From Vandammella animalimorsus (GTDB lineage Bacteria > Pseudomonadota > Gammaproteobacteria > Burkholderiales > Burkholderiaceae_C), in the NCBI RefSeq assembly GCF_002285285.1, contig NZ_NSJF01000002.1, positions 620,001 through 684,000 of the forward strand: DNA of 64,000 nt, in the 5' to 3' direction. This document shows, in pieces, positions 18,067-25,874 of the stretch (within the stretch, counting starts at the first letter, position 1; each line of letters starts with the position of its first letter). A program made the translations under genes and the position numbers. A model generated the notes under the pieces. That model ran no database searches and had not been told where the DNA came from. It saw nothing but the letters and a program-made list of their open reading frames with translations.

Positions 18067-19561
18067 CGCACAAGCCCTGCGGCTGTGCGGATGTGACGCT
18101 CAGCGTGCCGCCGTGCAGCTGGGCAATGGCTTGCGCCGCCTGCAAGCCCAGGCCTTTTTCGTTGGTCAAAATGGCCTCGATGTCGTCCTGGGCGGCTGGC
18201 AGCAGGGCGGCAATTTGCGCTTCACTCAGGCCTTGGCCCCAGTCGCGTACGCGCAGCTCCAGCGCGTTGCGAGTGCTGGACAGACTCATTTCAATGGGGC
18301 AGTCGGGTGGCGTATAGCGGCAGGCGTTTTCCAGCACGTTCAGGATGAGTTGTTCGAGCAGGGCTGGATCGGCCGACAGCGCAAAGGCGGGCAGGTTGGC
18401 CAGGCGGGCTTGTCGCACGTCGAACGTGGTGCGATAGGTGCGCAGCGTCAGTGGTTGCTTGGAGGCCGCATGGGTGTCGCTGCCGTCTGCCTCGCTTTGG
18501 TCGGCATCCTGAATGCGCAGGTGCAGGATCCGCCCAGGGTAGATGGTGCGGATGTGCCCGCAGCATTGCTGTGCCAGCACATACAGGCTGCAAGGCAGTC
18601 GGCTGGCGCGCAGCTGGCCGTTTTCGATGCGTAGCCTGCTGAGCACGCTGTTGATCAGGTTGTGCACGCGCAAGGTGGCTTCGCGGATGTGGCGGCTCTT
18701 GCGTTCGAGCAAGGGGCTCAGATCATTGCCCTGGTCGGGGAAGTTGGCTGGGTGGCGCTGTATGCCATGCTTGAGACGCTGCATGTGGGTGTTGATCTCC
18801 AGCAGCGGCGCGCGCATTTGCTGTGAGAGCAGGGCCACGAAGTAGCGGTACAGGGCGTGCGCGCGGTGGGTGGTTTGCAATGCGGCAATGTCGCTTTGCA
18901 GGAGCCTGCGTTGCTCCATCAGCAGGGCGGTGTGGCGCGCGCGTTGCCGCAGCTGGCGCAGCAGCATCAATAGCAGAGCGAGCGTGCAAATGATCAGCAG
19001 CAGCAAAGCCAACAGAGCAGCGCGGATGAGCTGGTGTTGGTATGCCAACGCCTGGTCGTATTCGACGCGCTCGGTGGTGGAAATCTGGCTGCTTGCGGCG
19101 CGCAGTTTTTCTGACAGACTTTCTAGCAAAGCTGGGCTTGGCATCGCCATGGGCATGGGGGTGTCGGGCGCTGAGGCCGCCCGCGCAGGTCCGGTCAGGG
19201 CTTGGCTGAATACGTCATGCAGCAACGGCGCCAGCCCCATGGCGTGCAGATTGCGCCACTGCGGCCCATCGCGCAGCAGCTGAATGCGGCTTTGCCAAAG
19301 GTCATAGCGCAAGGCCATGGTTTCGTTGTCCAGCGCGCCGCTTTGCCATTGCTGCAAGCTGTGTTGCATGCGCAGTGTCTCGCGTTCGGCTTGCGCGATG
19401 TCCCACAGAACGCGCTCACCCGTGCGTTGAATTTGTGTCTGCTGCATCAGCAAGATCTGGATCAGCAAATACAGCAGTGTGATCGCCAGAGCGATCATGC
19501 CCGCCAAGGCCAAGCGCCACAGTTGGGGCGACGGTGGGAATGGACGTGAAGGGCGCGTCAT
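18044..19561 (-). CDS. Sensor histidine kinase-like protein lacking the phospho-acceptor histidine
   Basis: 505 residues. TM1 is at about 14-38 and TM2 at about 180-201, flanking a periplasmic helical domain of about 140 residues. The dimerisation/H-box segment reads ALLSQQMRAPLLEI where a kinase should read S-H-E-x-R-T-P-L: residue 247 is Gln (CAG, 18821-18823) in place of His. The HATPase_c domain keeps N box LNVLENACRYTPP, G1 DWGQGL and G2 NEKGLGLQAA. It may bind ATP but cannot autophosphorylate at the usual site. The start at 19561 is chosen since the upstream extension has no homology pattern. No response regulator lies nearby; a secreted SUOX-fold gene is 53 bases upstream. Confidence 0.82.
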   Translation of the reverse strand: MTRPSRPFPPSPQLWRLALAGMIALAITLLYLLIQILLMQQTQIQRTGERVLWDIAQAERETLRMQHSLQQWQSGALDNETMALRYDLWQSRIQLLRDGPQWRNLHAMGLAPLLHDVFSQALTGPARAASAPDTPMPMAMPSPALLESLSEKLRAASSQISTTERVEYDQALAYQHQLIRAALLALLLLIICTLALLLMLLRQLRQRARHTALLMEQRRLLQSDIAALQTTHRAHALYRYFVALLSQQMRAPLLEINTHMQRLKHGIQRHPANFPDQGNDLSPLLERKSRHIREATLRVHNLINSVLSRLRIENGQLRASRLPCSLYVLAQQCCGHIRTIYPGRILHLRIQDADQSEADGSDTHAASKQPLTLRTYRTTFDVRQARLANLPAFALSADPALLEQLILNVLENACRYTPPDCPIEMSLSSTRNALELRVRDWGQGLSEAQIAALLPAAQDDIEAILTNEKGLGLQAAQAIAQLHGGTLSVTSAQPQGLCVTLILPR

Positions 19562-19614
19562 TGCAGGGCCGGGGATATGACTTTTGTGGCTGCTTTTTGG
19601 GAGCAAGCTGGTGG

Positions 19615-20283
19615 TTACGGCAGTTCGTAGAGCTCGATAAAGTGCAGCTGCCAGGGCCAGCGGTGGTCGTAATGGGGCCGTTTGAGCTCTGCATGCGAGT
19701 CGCGCGGATAAATGATCCACAGCGGCCCTTTATCGCGCCGCGACATGGGGTGGCCGTTCATGCGCAAGGCAATGATCACATCCCACTTCCACGCATCACT
19801 GGAGGGGATTTGTACATGGTAGTCGTTGAGGGATTTGGCCAGCAGGCTGGTATTCAGAACGTCGTGCTCACGAGCAGCCAGTTTGAGTACGTCGCGCAGT
19901 AGCGGGCCGCGGAAAATGCGCGTCCCGTCTGTCCAGGGAGTGCTGGTGCGCACTTCGGTTTGAGGCAGGGCCAGTAGATCTTGCTCAGTCAGGCTCAGTG
20001 TGTCTTGCCAGGGTGTTTGGATGCGCAGCAACACAGGCCCAGTGTTGGGCTTTTCAGATTGTGTGGGCGTTGATGGCGATGGAGCTGGAGGCGCTTTTGT
20101 CTGTGCCGATGAACTGGATTGTTGTTTTTCAGCGTGTATGGGAGTCACGCCAGCCTGGCTGTTCGTTGCATTTGTGGCCGCTGGACTCTGCTGAGCCTGC
20201 CCTGCAATCCAGGCCATGCTCATGCACAAAGCCACGAGCCCTGATTTCAACCAGGATGAAGTCATACAAAAGGTCTGTCGCAT
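19615..20283 (-). CDS. Secreted molybdopterin oxidoreductase-fold protein (COG3915-like), probably without molybdenum
   Basis: 222 residues. A signal peptide (about 1-30), a Pro/Ser/Thr-rich linker (about 31-80), then a SUOX-like domain with PWTDGTRIFRGPLLRDVLKLA, LNDYHVQIPSSDAWKWDV and GPLWIIYPRD. These motifs match small periplasmic proteins of the oxidoreductase molybdopterin-binding fold as I remember them. Its only cysteines (6 and 20) lie in the signal peptide, so the usual Mo-ligating cysteine is absent. The ATG at 20265 (MTSSWLK) is an equally good start. It pairs with the degenerate kinase downstream, so a sensory role is my inference. Confidence 0.7.
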   Translation of the reverse strand: MRQTFCMTSSWLKSGLVALCMSMAWIAGQAQQSPAATNATNSQAGVTPIHAEKQQSSSSAQTKAPPAPSPSTPTQSEKPNTGPVLLRIQTPWQDTLSLTEQDLLALPQTEVRTSTPWTDGTRIFRGPLLRDVLKLAAREHDVLNTSLLAKSLNDYHVQIPSSDAWKWDVIIALRMNGHPMSRRDKGPLWIIYPRDSHAELKRPHYDHRWPWQLHFIELYELP

Positions 20284-20307
20284 GCAAGGGGGAAACCAGC
20301 GCGCATA

Positions 20308-21036
20308 TTACTGCGCGCGCCGCCTGGCCTGCGCTTTGGCTAGCACGGCCGCCAGGATTTGGTGTTTTTCAGTTTTTGTGGGTGCAGCGCCCGTCGCTTG
20401 CAGCGGGCTGCTGTCGTGCTGTAAGGCCATTGGCTGTTCAGGCCCCGGTGCTGGCTCGTGTTGCGCCTGGTGGCGAGCCAGTGACCCGGTATTGCTGCTG
20501 GGGCCGACAGTGGCGATGGTGGCGCGGCCTGCCTGCCGTTGCATGTGGCGCCGATAGCGCACTCGTGCTTGCGCAGCCTGGGCAGGGCTCCATGCAGCCC
20601 AGCCTGTGGCCTGACCGGTGATGGGCTGCATGCGGATGCAGTCCACCGGGCAGACGGGGATGCACAGCTCGCAGCCGGTGCAGGCGGACTCCAGCACCGT
20701 GTGCATGCGTTTGTTGGCGCCGATGATGGCATCGACTGGGCAGGCTTTGAGGCACAGCGTGCAGCCAATGCACCATTGCTCGTCGATGATGGCCATGGCG
20801 CGGGCGGTTTCCTCACCGTGTGCTGCATTCAATGGCCAGGCAGGCCGCCCGGTGATCTCGGCCAGCCTGCGCACGCCCTCTTGTCCACCTGGCGGGCATT
20901 GATTGATGGGGGCCTGCTCAAAGGCAATGGCGTGGGCGTAGGATTGGCAATCCGGGTAGCCGCAGCGGGTGCATTGCGTTTGCGGCAAAGCCGCATCCAG
21001 CTGCGCTGCCTGCATGGCGCGGGTGCATTGGGACAT
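20308..21036 (-). CDS. RnfB-like ferredoxin
   Basis: 242 residues. An N-terminal RnfB-type 4Fe-4S domain ([18 protein letters not shown], then NQCPPGG) is followed by two bacterial-type 4Fe-4S clusters ([16 protein letters not shown] and [16 protein letters not shown]). The C-terminal 90 residues are low complexity. Full RnfB/RsxB has an N-terminal membrane helix; here it is missing, so this is the soluble stand-alone form common in betaproteobacteria. No other rnf/rsx gene is in the window. Electron transfer to an unknown partner is likely. Confidence 0.88.
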   Translation of the reverse strand: MSQCTRAMQAAQLDAALPQTQCTRCGYPDCQSYAHAIAFEQAPINQCPPGGQEGVRRLAEITGRPAWPLNAAHGEETARAMAIIDEQWCIGCTLCLKACPVDAIIGANKRMHTVLESACTGCELCIPVCPVDCIRMQPITGQATGWAAWSPAQAAQARVRYRRHMQRQAGRATIATVGPSSNTGSLARHQAQHEPAPGPEQPMALQHDSSPLQATGAAPTKTEKHQILAAVLAKAQARRRAQ

Positions 21037-21118
21037 GGCTTGAAATAGGGCAATGTACGGTATGGCGCGCAGCGCAGGGGATGCTGTATTTCAAAAGGCC
21101 TTGAAAGAACAAGGTGGT

Positions 21119-21151
21119 GCGGGCCTGCTCGTGCGCCGTGTACAGGCCCGC
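21119..21151 (-). terminator. Stem-loop after phaZ, likely terminator
   Basis: A perfect 9-bp inverted repeat (gcgggcctg at 21119-21127 and caggcccgc at 21143-21151) sits 35 bases past the phaZ stop on the minus strand. The bases after it on that strand are only moderately T-rich (accaccttgttcttt), so termination is likely but not certain. Confidence 0.55.
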
Positions 21152-21185
21152 AGGCAACCCCATACCGCGCTGATTTGGGAGCAAA

Positions 21186-22775
21186 TCAGCGCGAGCTGTT
21201 GGCTTTGCTGTTGGAGGCGCTGGTTTTTTTGCTGCCGGAGGATGTGCTGCGGCTGGGCTTGGTGCCGCCAGCCTTGGCCTTGTGCTCCGGCCACGGTGCT
21301 TTGGACGCCGCTTTGGCAGCAGGCTTTGCTGAGGCAGGCTTGGCGGCTGCAGGCGCAGTCGACTCCTGTGCCTTGGCGGAGGCCTTGACGACCGCGGATT
21401 GCTCTGCCGAGGGTAGGGCTGCTTCTTCATTGTTGGCGGCTGCCAGTGCATCGCCTGCGGCAGTGGCGGCAGCGGCCTCTTGCACTGCGGCCTTGGCCGC
21501 TGCTGGCAGAGCAGGTTGAAAGCGCCCGATGAAGTCACGGATCGTCGGATAGACCACCTTGCGCCAGCGGCTGCCGCTGAAGATGCCGTAGTGCCCAGCG
21601 CCCATGACATCCAGGTGCGCGCGCTGCGACTCTTCGATGTTTTCGCACAGCTGGTGAGCCGCTTGCGTTTGGCCGCTGCCGGCGATGTCATCGAGTTCGC
21701 CCTCAACGGTCAGCAGGCCGACGTTCTGGATGTCCTGCGGGCGCACCAGCTCAAGCTGCCCTTCGGGGTTGCGCACTTCCCAGGTGCCATGTACGAGCTT
21801 GAAGCGCTGGAATACGGTGTCGATGGTTTCCAGGTAGTAGTTGGCGTCCATGTCCAGTACCGCGTTGTACTCGTCATAGAACTTGCGGTGGTGTTCGGTG
21901 GCGTCTTCATCGCCCTTGATGAGGTTGCGGAAGTAGTCGTAATAGCTGCTGGCGTGGCGATCCGGGTTCATCGCAACGAAGCCCGAGTACTGCAAAAAAC
22001 CAGGATAGACGCGGCGCCCTTCGCCTGGGTAGCCGTAGGGGACGCGGTAGATGAGGTTGTTTTCAAACCATTCGAAGCTGCGCTTGACGGCCAGGTCGTT
22101 GACGGAGGTCGGAGTCTTGCGCGCATCGATGGGACCGCCCATCATCACCATGGACAGGGGCAGCAGCTCTTTGCGGCTGGCCATCAGGGACACGGCTGCC
22201 AGCACGGGCACTGTCGGTTGGCAGACGCTGACCACGTGGCAGTTGCCATACTGCTTTTGCAGGTAGCGGATGAACTCCTGCACGTAGTTGACGTAATCAT
22301 CCAGATGAAAATCGCCTTCGCTGGTTGGCACCATGCGGGCGTTTTTCCAGTCCGTGATGTAGACCTTGTGGCCGGTGAGCATGGTGCGCACCGTCTCGCG
22401 CAGCAAAGTGGCATAGTGGCCAGACAGCGGCGCGACGATCAGCACTACGGGCTGGCCCAGCATTTTTTCCAGCGTGGCGGGGTTATCGGAAAAGCGCTTG
22501 AAGCGCAGCAGGCGGCAAAAGGGCTTGTCAATCTCCACACGCTCATGGATGGCGACATTGACGCCATCGAGATCAACGGTTTCGATGCCGAACTCCGGTT
22601 TGACGTAGTCCTTGCCCAAGCGATAGAGCAGGTCGTAAGCTGCAGAGACGCGCTGCGCCATGGGCAGGCTGGAAAACGGCAGCGAAGGGCTGGAGAACAT
22701 CTTGGATGCCGCTTTGGCAAAGTCGGCAAAGGGCTCAGAGAGTGAGCGCTGCGCTTCGTAGATCTGGTAGAGCAT
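21186..22775 (-). CDS. phaZ: Intracellular poly(3-hydroxybutyrate) depolymerase with Lys/Ala-rich tail
   Basis: 529 residues. Residues 1 to about 410 match the PhaZ1 type of intracellular PHB depolymerase: MLYQIYEAQRSLSEPF, the nucleophilic cysteine in SVCQPTVPVLAA, Asp in EGELDDIAG, and His in GAGHYGIFSG. It mobilises stored PHB granules. The start at 22775 fits the family N-terminus. The last ~115 residues are an Ala/Lys/Ser low-complexity tail not found in the typical ~420-residue enzyme. The tail resembles those of phasins or histone-H1-like proteins in composition only. Confidence 0.92.
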   Translation of the reverse strand: MLYQIYEAQRSLSEPFADFAKAASKMFSSPSLPFSSLPMAQRVSAAYDLLYRLGKDYVKPEFGIETVDLDGVNVAIHERVEIDKPFCRLLRFKRFSDNPATLEKMLGQPVVLIVAPLSGHYATLLRETVRTMLTGHKVYITDWKNARMVPTSEGDFHLDDYVNYVQEFIRYLQKQYGNCHVVSVCQPTVPVLAAVSLMASRKELLPLSMVMMGGPIDARKTPTSVNDLAVKRSFEWFENNLIYRVPYGYPGEGRRVYPGFLQYSGFVAMNPDRHASSYYDYFRNLIKGDEDATEHHRKFYDEYNAVLDMDANYYLETIDTVFQRFKLVHGTWEVRNPEGQLELVRPQDIQNVGLLTVEGELDDIAGSGQTQAAHQLCENIEESQRAHLDVMGAGHYGIFSGSRWRKVVYPTIRDFIGRFQPALPAAAKAAVQEAAAATAAGDALAAANNEEAALPSAEQSAVVKASAKAQESTAPAAAKPASAKPAAKAASKAPWPEHKAKAGGTKPSRSTSSGSKKTSASNSKANSSR

Positions 22776-22893
22776 GGCTGGAAAAAGAAATTTTGTGCGC
22801 TGCAAAATATAACAGTTGTGCAAGACATTGCCTATGCCCGATTACCCCAATGTCCTGGGGTGTGGGCGTTGGTGAAAGGCTTGCTGCGCAGGC

Positions 22894-24141
22894 TCAAGTG
22901 GCGTCGGTGTGCCGGCCGATGTCTGGCCAACGCAAGTGCAGGTACAACCAGGCCAGCATGCCCACCAACCAGAACACAGCGGAGGCCACTGCAATCGCCA
23001 TGGGCGAGTGCATGACCTGCGGCACGACCAGTGCGGCAACCAGCCCATTGGCTGCAGACGCCAAGCAGGCTTGCATGGATGCGGCCATGCCGCGACGCAT
23101 GGGGTTGATGTCCAGCACCAGCAGAGTTACTGGCGGCATGACGATGGCCCAGCCAAAAGAAATCAGTGCCAGCGGGGGGATCAGCACAAAGGGTTGGAGC
23201 TGCCCGAGCGCCATGCTCAGCCCGGTCAACAGCATGTTCAGCACAACGGCGATGGCCATGATGAGAAAGCCATGGCGAATCTGGCGTTTCGGGGGCATGA
23301 TGCCGGCCATGCGGCCGCTGGCAATGGCGCCGCCCATGATGCCGCCGATGGTGCAGAGAAACATCCAAAAGAACTGCGTGGGAGCCAGTTGCAGATGTTG
23401 CCCAAGGAACTCTGGCGCCGCCAAAATATAGATGAACATGCTGTTGAAGGGCAGGGCGCTGCTGATGGCCAACAGCAGAAAGCGAGCGCTTCTGCCCAAA
23501 GAAAAATATCCGGCCAGCAGCGATTGCAATGCAAACGGCTGGCGGGCCTGCGGTGCCAAGGTCTCGGGCAGGACCAGCCAGTTCAGCCACCACAGCCCGG
23601 CGCTGAGCAGGGCGATGAACCAGAAAATGCTCTCCCAGCCAGCCCAGGTGTAAAGCCAGCCACCGATGACGGGTGCAATGGCTGGTGCCAGCCCAAAGTA
23701 CAAGGTGACCCGGCTCATCACCTTTTGAGCCTGCGCAGGCGGAAACACATCGCGAATGATGGCGCGCGACACCACCATGCTGGCGCCAGATGAAAGCCCC
23801 TGCAGCGCACGAAAGAGCACCAGCTGCTCCAGCGATTGAGCAAGAGCGCACCCGACAGAGGCCAGGGCAAAGGCAGCAACGCCCCACAACACCACTGGGC
23901 GGCGCCCGAAACTGTCAGCCAGAGCGCCATGGAACAGGTTCATGACGGCAAAAGCGAGCAAATAAGCCGCCAATGTGTGCTGCAGATGGGCTTTGGACGT
24001 ACCAAGTGACGCGGCAATGCCTTCAAATGCAGGCAGATAGGTATCGATGGCAAAGGGGCCCAGAACACTCAGCGCGGCCAGTAGCGCGGGCAAGGCCCAC
24101 ATTGGGCCACGCCAGGCCGGGTAGGGGTGTGGTGTCAACAT
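22894..24141 (-). CDS. MFS drug efflux transporter, Bcr/CflA family
   Basis: 415 residues with twelve predicted membrane helices. The first helix ends in GPFAIDTYLPAFEGIA, the Bcr/CflA (DHA1) signature, followed by the MFS motif A region GALADSFGRRPVVLWG and RALQGLSSGASMVVSRAIIRD (motif C-like). It is a proton-driven exporter of drugs or small molecules. The frame reaches back to 24378, but the ATG at 24141 starts at the usual distance before helix 1. It is divergent from the porin gene. Confidence 0.9.
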   Translation of the reverse strand: MLTPHPYPAWRGPMWALPALLAALSVLGPFAIDTYLPAFEGIAASLGTSKAHLQHTLAAYLLAFAVMNLFHGALADSFGRRPVVLWGVAAFALASVGCALAQSLEQLVLFRALQGLSSGASMVVSRAIIRDVFPPAQAQKVMSRVTLYFGLAPAIAPVIGGWLYTWAGWESIFWFIALLSAGLWWLNWLVLPETLAPQARQPFALQSLLAGYFSLGRSARFLLLAISSALPFNSMFIYILAAPEFLGQHLQLAPTQFFWMFLCTIGGIMGGAIASGRMAGIMPPKRQIRHGFLIMAIAVVLNMLLTGLSMALGQLQPFVLIPPLALISFGWAIVMPPVTLLVLDINPMRRGMAASMQACLASAANGLVAALVVPQVMHSPMAIAVASAVFWLVGMLAWLYLHLRWPDIGRHTDAT

Positions 24142-24479
24142 GACAGGCAGAGCCGTTTTGATTGAGGATCGCCGATTTTGCAGCCAGTACAAGGCCATTT
24201 TTTGCGCCGTTGGAGACAAAAGCCGGTGACGGCGTGTACTCTCCAACTCCGCGCTGCGATGGGCTGCGCTTGGTGGTGTTGTCTTGATGCAACGAAAAGC
24301 GGAAGAATGCCGCGCCAATTGCAAATACTCTTTGCCAAGCATCGCCGTGTCTGCTGCAATACGTCCTAACTTCCCCACCAGGAGGTTGGCTCGGGGAACC
24401 GGCGGGATTCAAACATGGCAGAAATGCAGCCCCTGACCCCCCGTACCGGAGCCCTATGTTTAACCTTGGAGTATCCGCA
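24142..24479. other. Divergent intergenic region before efflux pump and porin
   Basis: 338 bases with no convincing gene. It must hold the promoters of both flanking genes. The porin has a GGAG ribosome site near 24468. I could not pick a clear -35/-10 pair, and short frames here are extensions of the flanking genes. Confidence 0.5.
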
Positions 24480-25493
24480 ATGAAAAAATCTCTGATCGCC
24501 TTGGCCGCTGTTGCTGCTTCTGGCCTGGCAATGGCTCAGTCTTCTGTGACCCTGTACGGCGTGGCCGACATCGCTATCGGTGATGCCAACGACACGCAAG
24601 GCGCGCACGCCAACTCGAACATCAACAACGGCACCAGCCGCATCGGCTTCCGTGGCGTTGAAGATCTGGGCAACGGCCTGAAGGTCAACTTCCAATTTGA
24701 ACAAGGCGTGAGCCTGGCCGACGGCGCCAGCTCCGGCTTCCAGCGTCAGGCATGGGTTGGCCTGGCAGGTGGCTTCGGTACGCTGCGCGCTGGCCGTCAG
24801 CTGACTCCCAGCTTCGACTCCGTTGCTGCTTACGAAATCACTGGTACTGCCAACTATTCGGCAGTTGCTCTGAACTTCGGTTACGGCGGTGGTTCGCGTG
24901 ACAACGCCATGATCAAGTACGTGACTCCTAGCTTCGGTGGCCTGAAGGCTTCTGTTGGCTATGTGTTCGAAGACAACTACAAGCTGGGTAGCTACACCGA
25001 CACCAAGGGTCACTATGACGTGGCTCTGATCTACGCAAACGGCCCTCTGGCTGTGGCTGCTGGCTACAACGCTGCTGAAGTGGCTACTGGCTGGGGTCAG
25101 CGTAGCCGTGTTGAGAACGCCAACGTGGGTGCTTCTTACGACTTCGGCGCCCTGAAGCTGGCTGCTTCTTACCACTACAACGATGTGGCCGCTGGTGGCT
25201 ACATGGGTGGCCCGAACACTGGTTCGACCAAGGTTGTTCCTGGCGTGGAAGGTTACTCCCTGGGCGTGAGCCTGCCCCTGGGCGCTTTCAGCCTGGCTGC
25301 TGACGCTGTGTACGCTGAAGACCGCAATGGTACCCGTGACGGTATCGACTTCGTGGTCGAAGGCAAGTACGCTCTGTCCAAGCGCACCTTCGTGTACGGT
25401 GCTTACTACCGTGCTGACAAAGAAGGCCCTGCTTACGGCAAGCACTTCAGCGACGAAAACAACTTCGGTATCGGCCTGCGCCACAACTTCTAA
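24480..25493 (+). CDS. Outer membrane porin, Burkholderiales trimeric type
   Basis: 337 residues. Signal peptide MKKSLIALAAVAASGLAMA, mature start QSSVTLYGVADIAIG, and the closing HNF with C-terminal Phe, all typical of Gram-negative porin 4 family (Omp32-like) 16-stranded barrels. The eyelet-loop region carries FGTLRAGRQLTPSF. The first in-frame ATG at 24456 would spoil the signal peptide, so the ATG at 24480 is chosen. Codon use is strongly biased (gct, ggc, ctg, aac), as expected for an abundant protein. It probably gives general diffusion of anions or small solutes and is followed by its own terminator. Confidence 0.95.
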   Translation: MKKSLIALAAVAASGLAMAQSSVTLYGVADIAIGDANDTQGAHANSNINNGTSRIGFRGVEDLGNGLKVNFQFEQGVSLADGASSGFQRQAWVGLAGGFGTLRAGRQLTPSFDSVAAYEITGTANYSAVALNFGYGGGSRDNAMIKYVTPSFGGLKASVGYVFEDNYKLGSYTDTKGHYDVALIYANGPLAVAAGYNAAEVATGWGQRSRVENANVGASYDFGALKLAASYHYNDVAAGGYMGGPNTGSTKVVPGVEGYSLGVSLPLGAFSLAADAVYAEDRNGTRDGIDFVVEGKYALSKRTFVYGAYYRADKEGPAYGKHFSDENNFGIGLRHNF

Positions 25494-25538
25494 TTGGTTA
25501 GCCTGAGAAATTCAGGCCCCAATGGATGATTTGATTGA

Positions 25539-25568
25539 ACGCCCCTGGTAAAACAGGGGCGTTTTTTT
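25539..25568 (+). terminator. Rho-independent terminator of the porin gene
   Basis: A perfect 9-bp stem (acgcccctg at 25539-25547, caggggcgt at 25554-25562), a 6-base loop and a run of seven T. It lies 46 bases past the porin stop. Confidence 0.95.
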
Positions 25569-25693
25569 ATTGGATTGTTCTGATTGAACTGCTGTGGGGT
25601 CGCAAAGCAGCTGATCAGGAATTTCCCTAAAAATTACGCAATGCCGATTGCGATGGGCAGCCACGATGGAATAATGCGCTCATTCGTCATCCG

Positions 25694-25731
25694 CGGCGCT
25701 GCAGTTTGGCATTGGCTTGGCTGCAGCGCCG
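25694..25731. repeat. Perfect 11-bp inverted repeat in the leader of the peptide uptake operon
   Basis: cggcgctgcag (25694-25704) and ctgcagcgccg (25721-25731) are exact complements with a 16-base spacer. The repeat lies in the 306-base stretch between the porin terminator and the solute-binding protein gene. It could be an operator or a leader stem; the rest of that stretch shows no gene I can support. Confidence 0.5.
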
Positions 25732-25874
25732 TTGCTTATGCGGAAGGTGCGCGGCCAGTCGTGTGCCGAGTCTTGTTGGTCACCAGTGGGCGCCCGAGAT
25801 GCGATCGCTATGCGCGCCAGCAGCCTGGCTGTGTCGAGGTGGCTTTCTCGCAAATTGAATTACAGGAGTTTTGA

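Noticed and set aside
25584-25874. A 96-codon plus-strand frame ending on the start of the binding-protein gene
   Set aside because: No family motif, no ribosome site, and an inverted repeat runs through it; it is more likely leader DNA.
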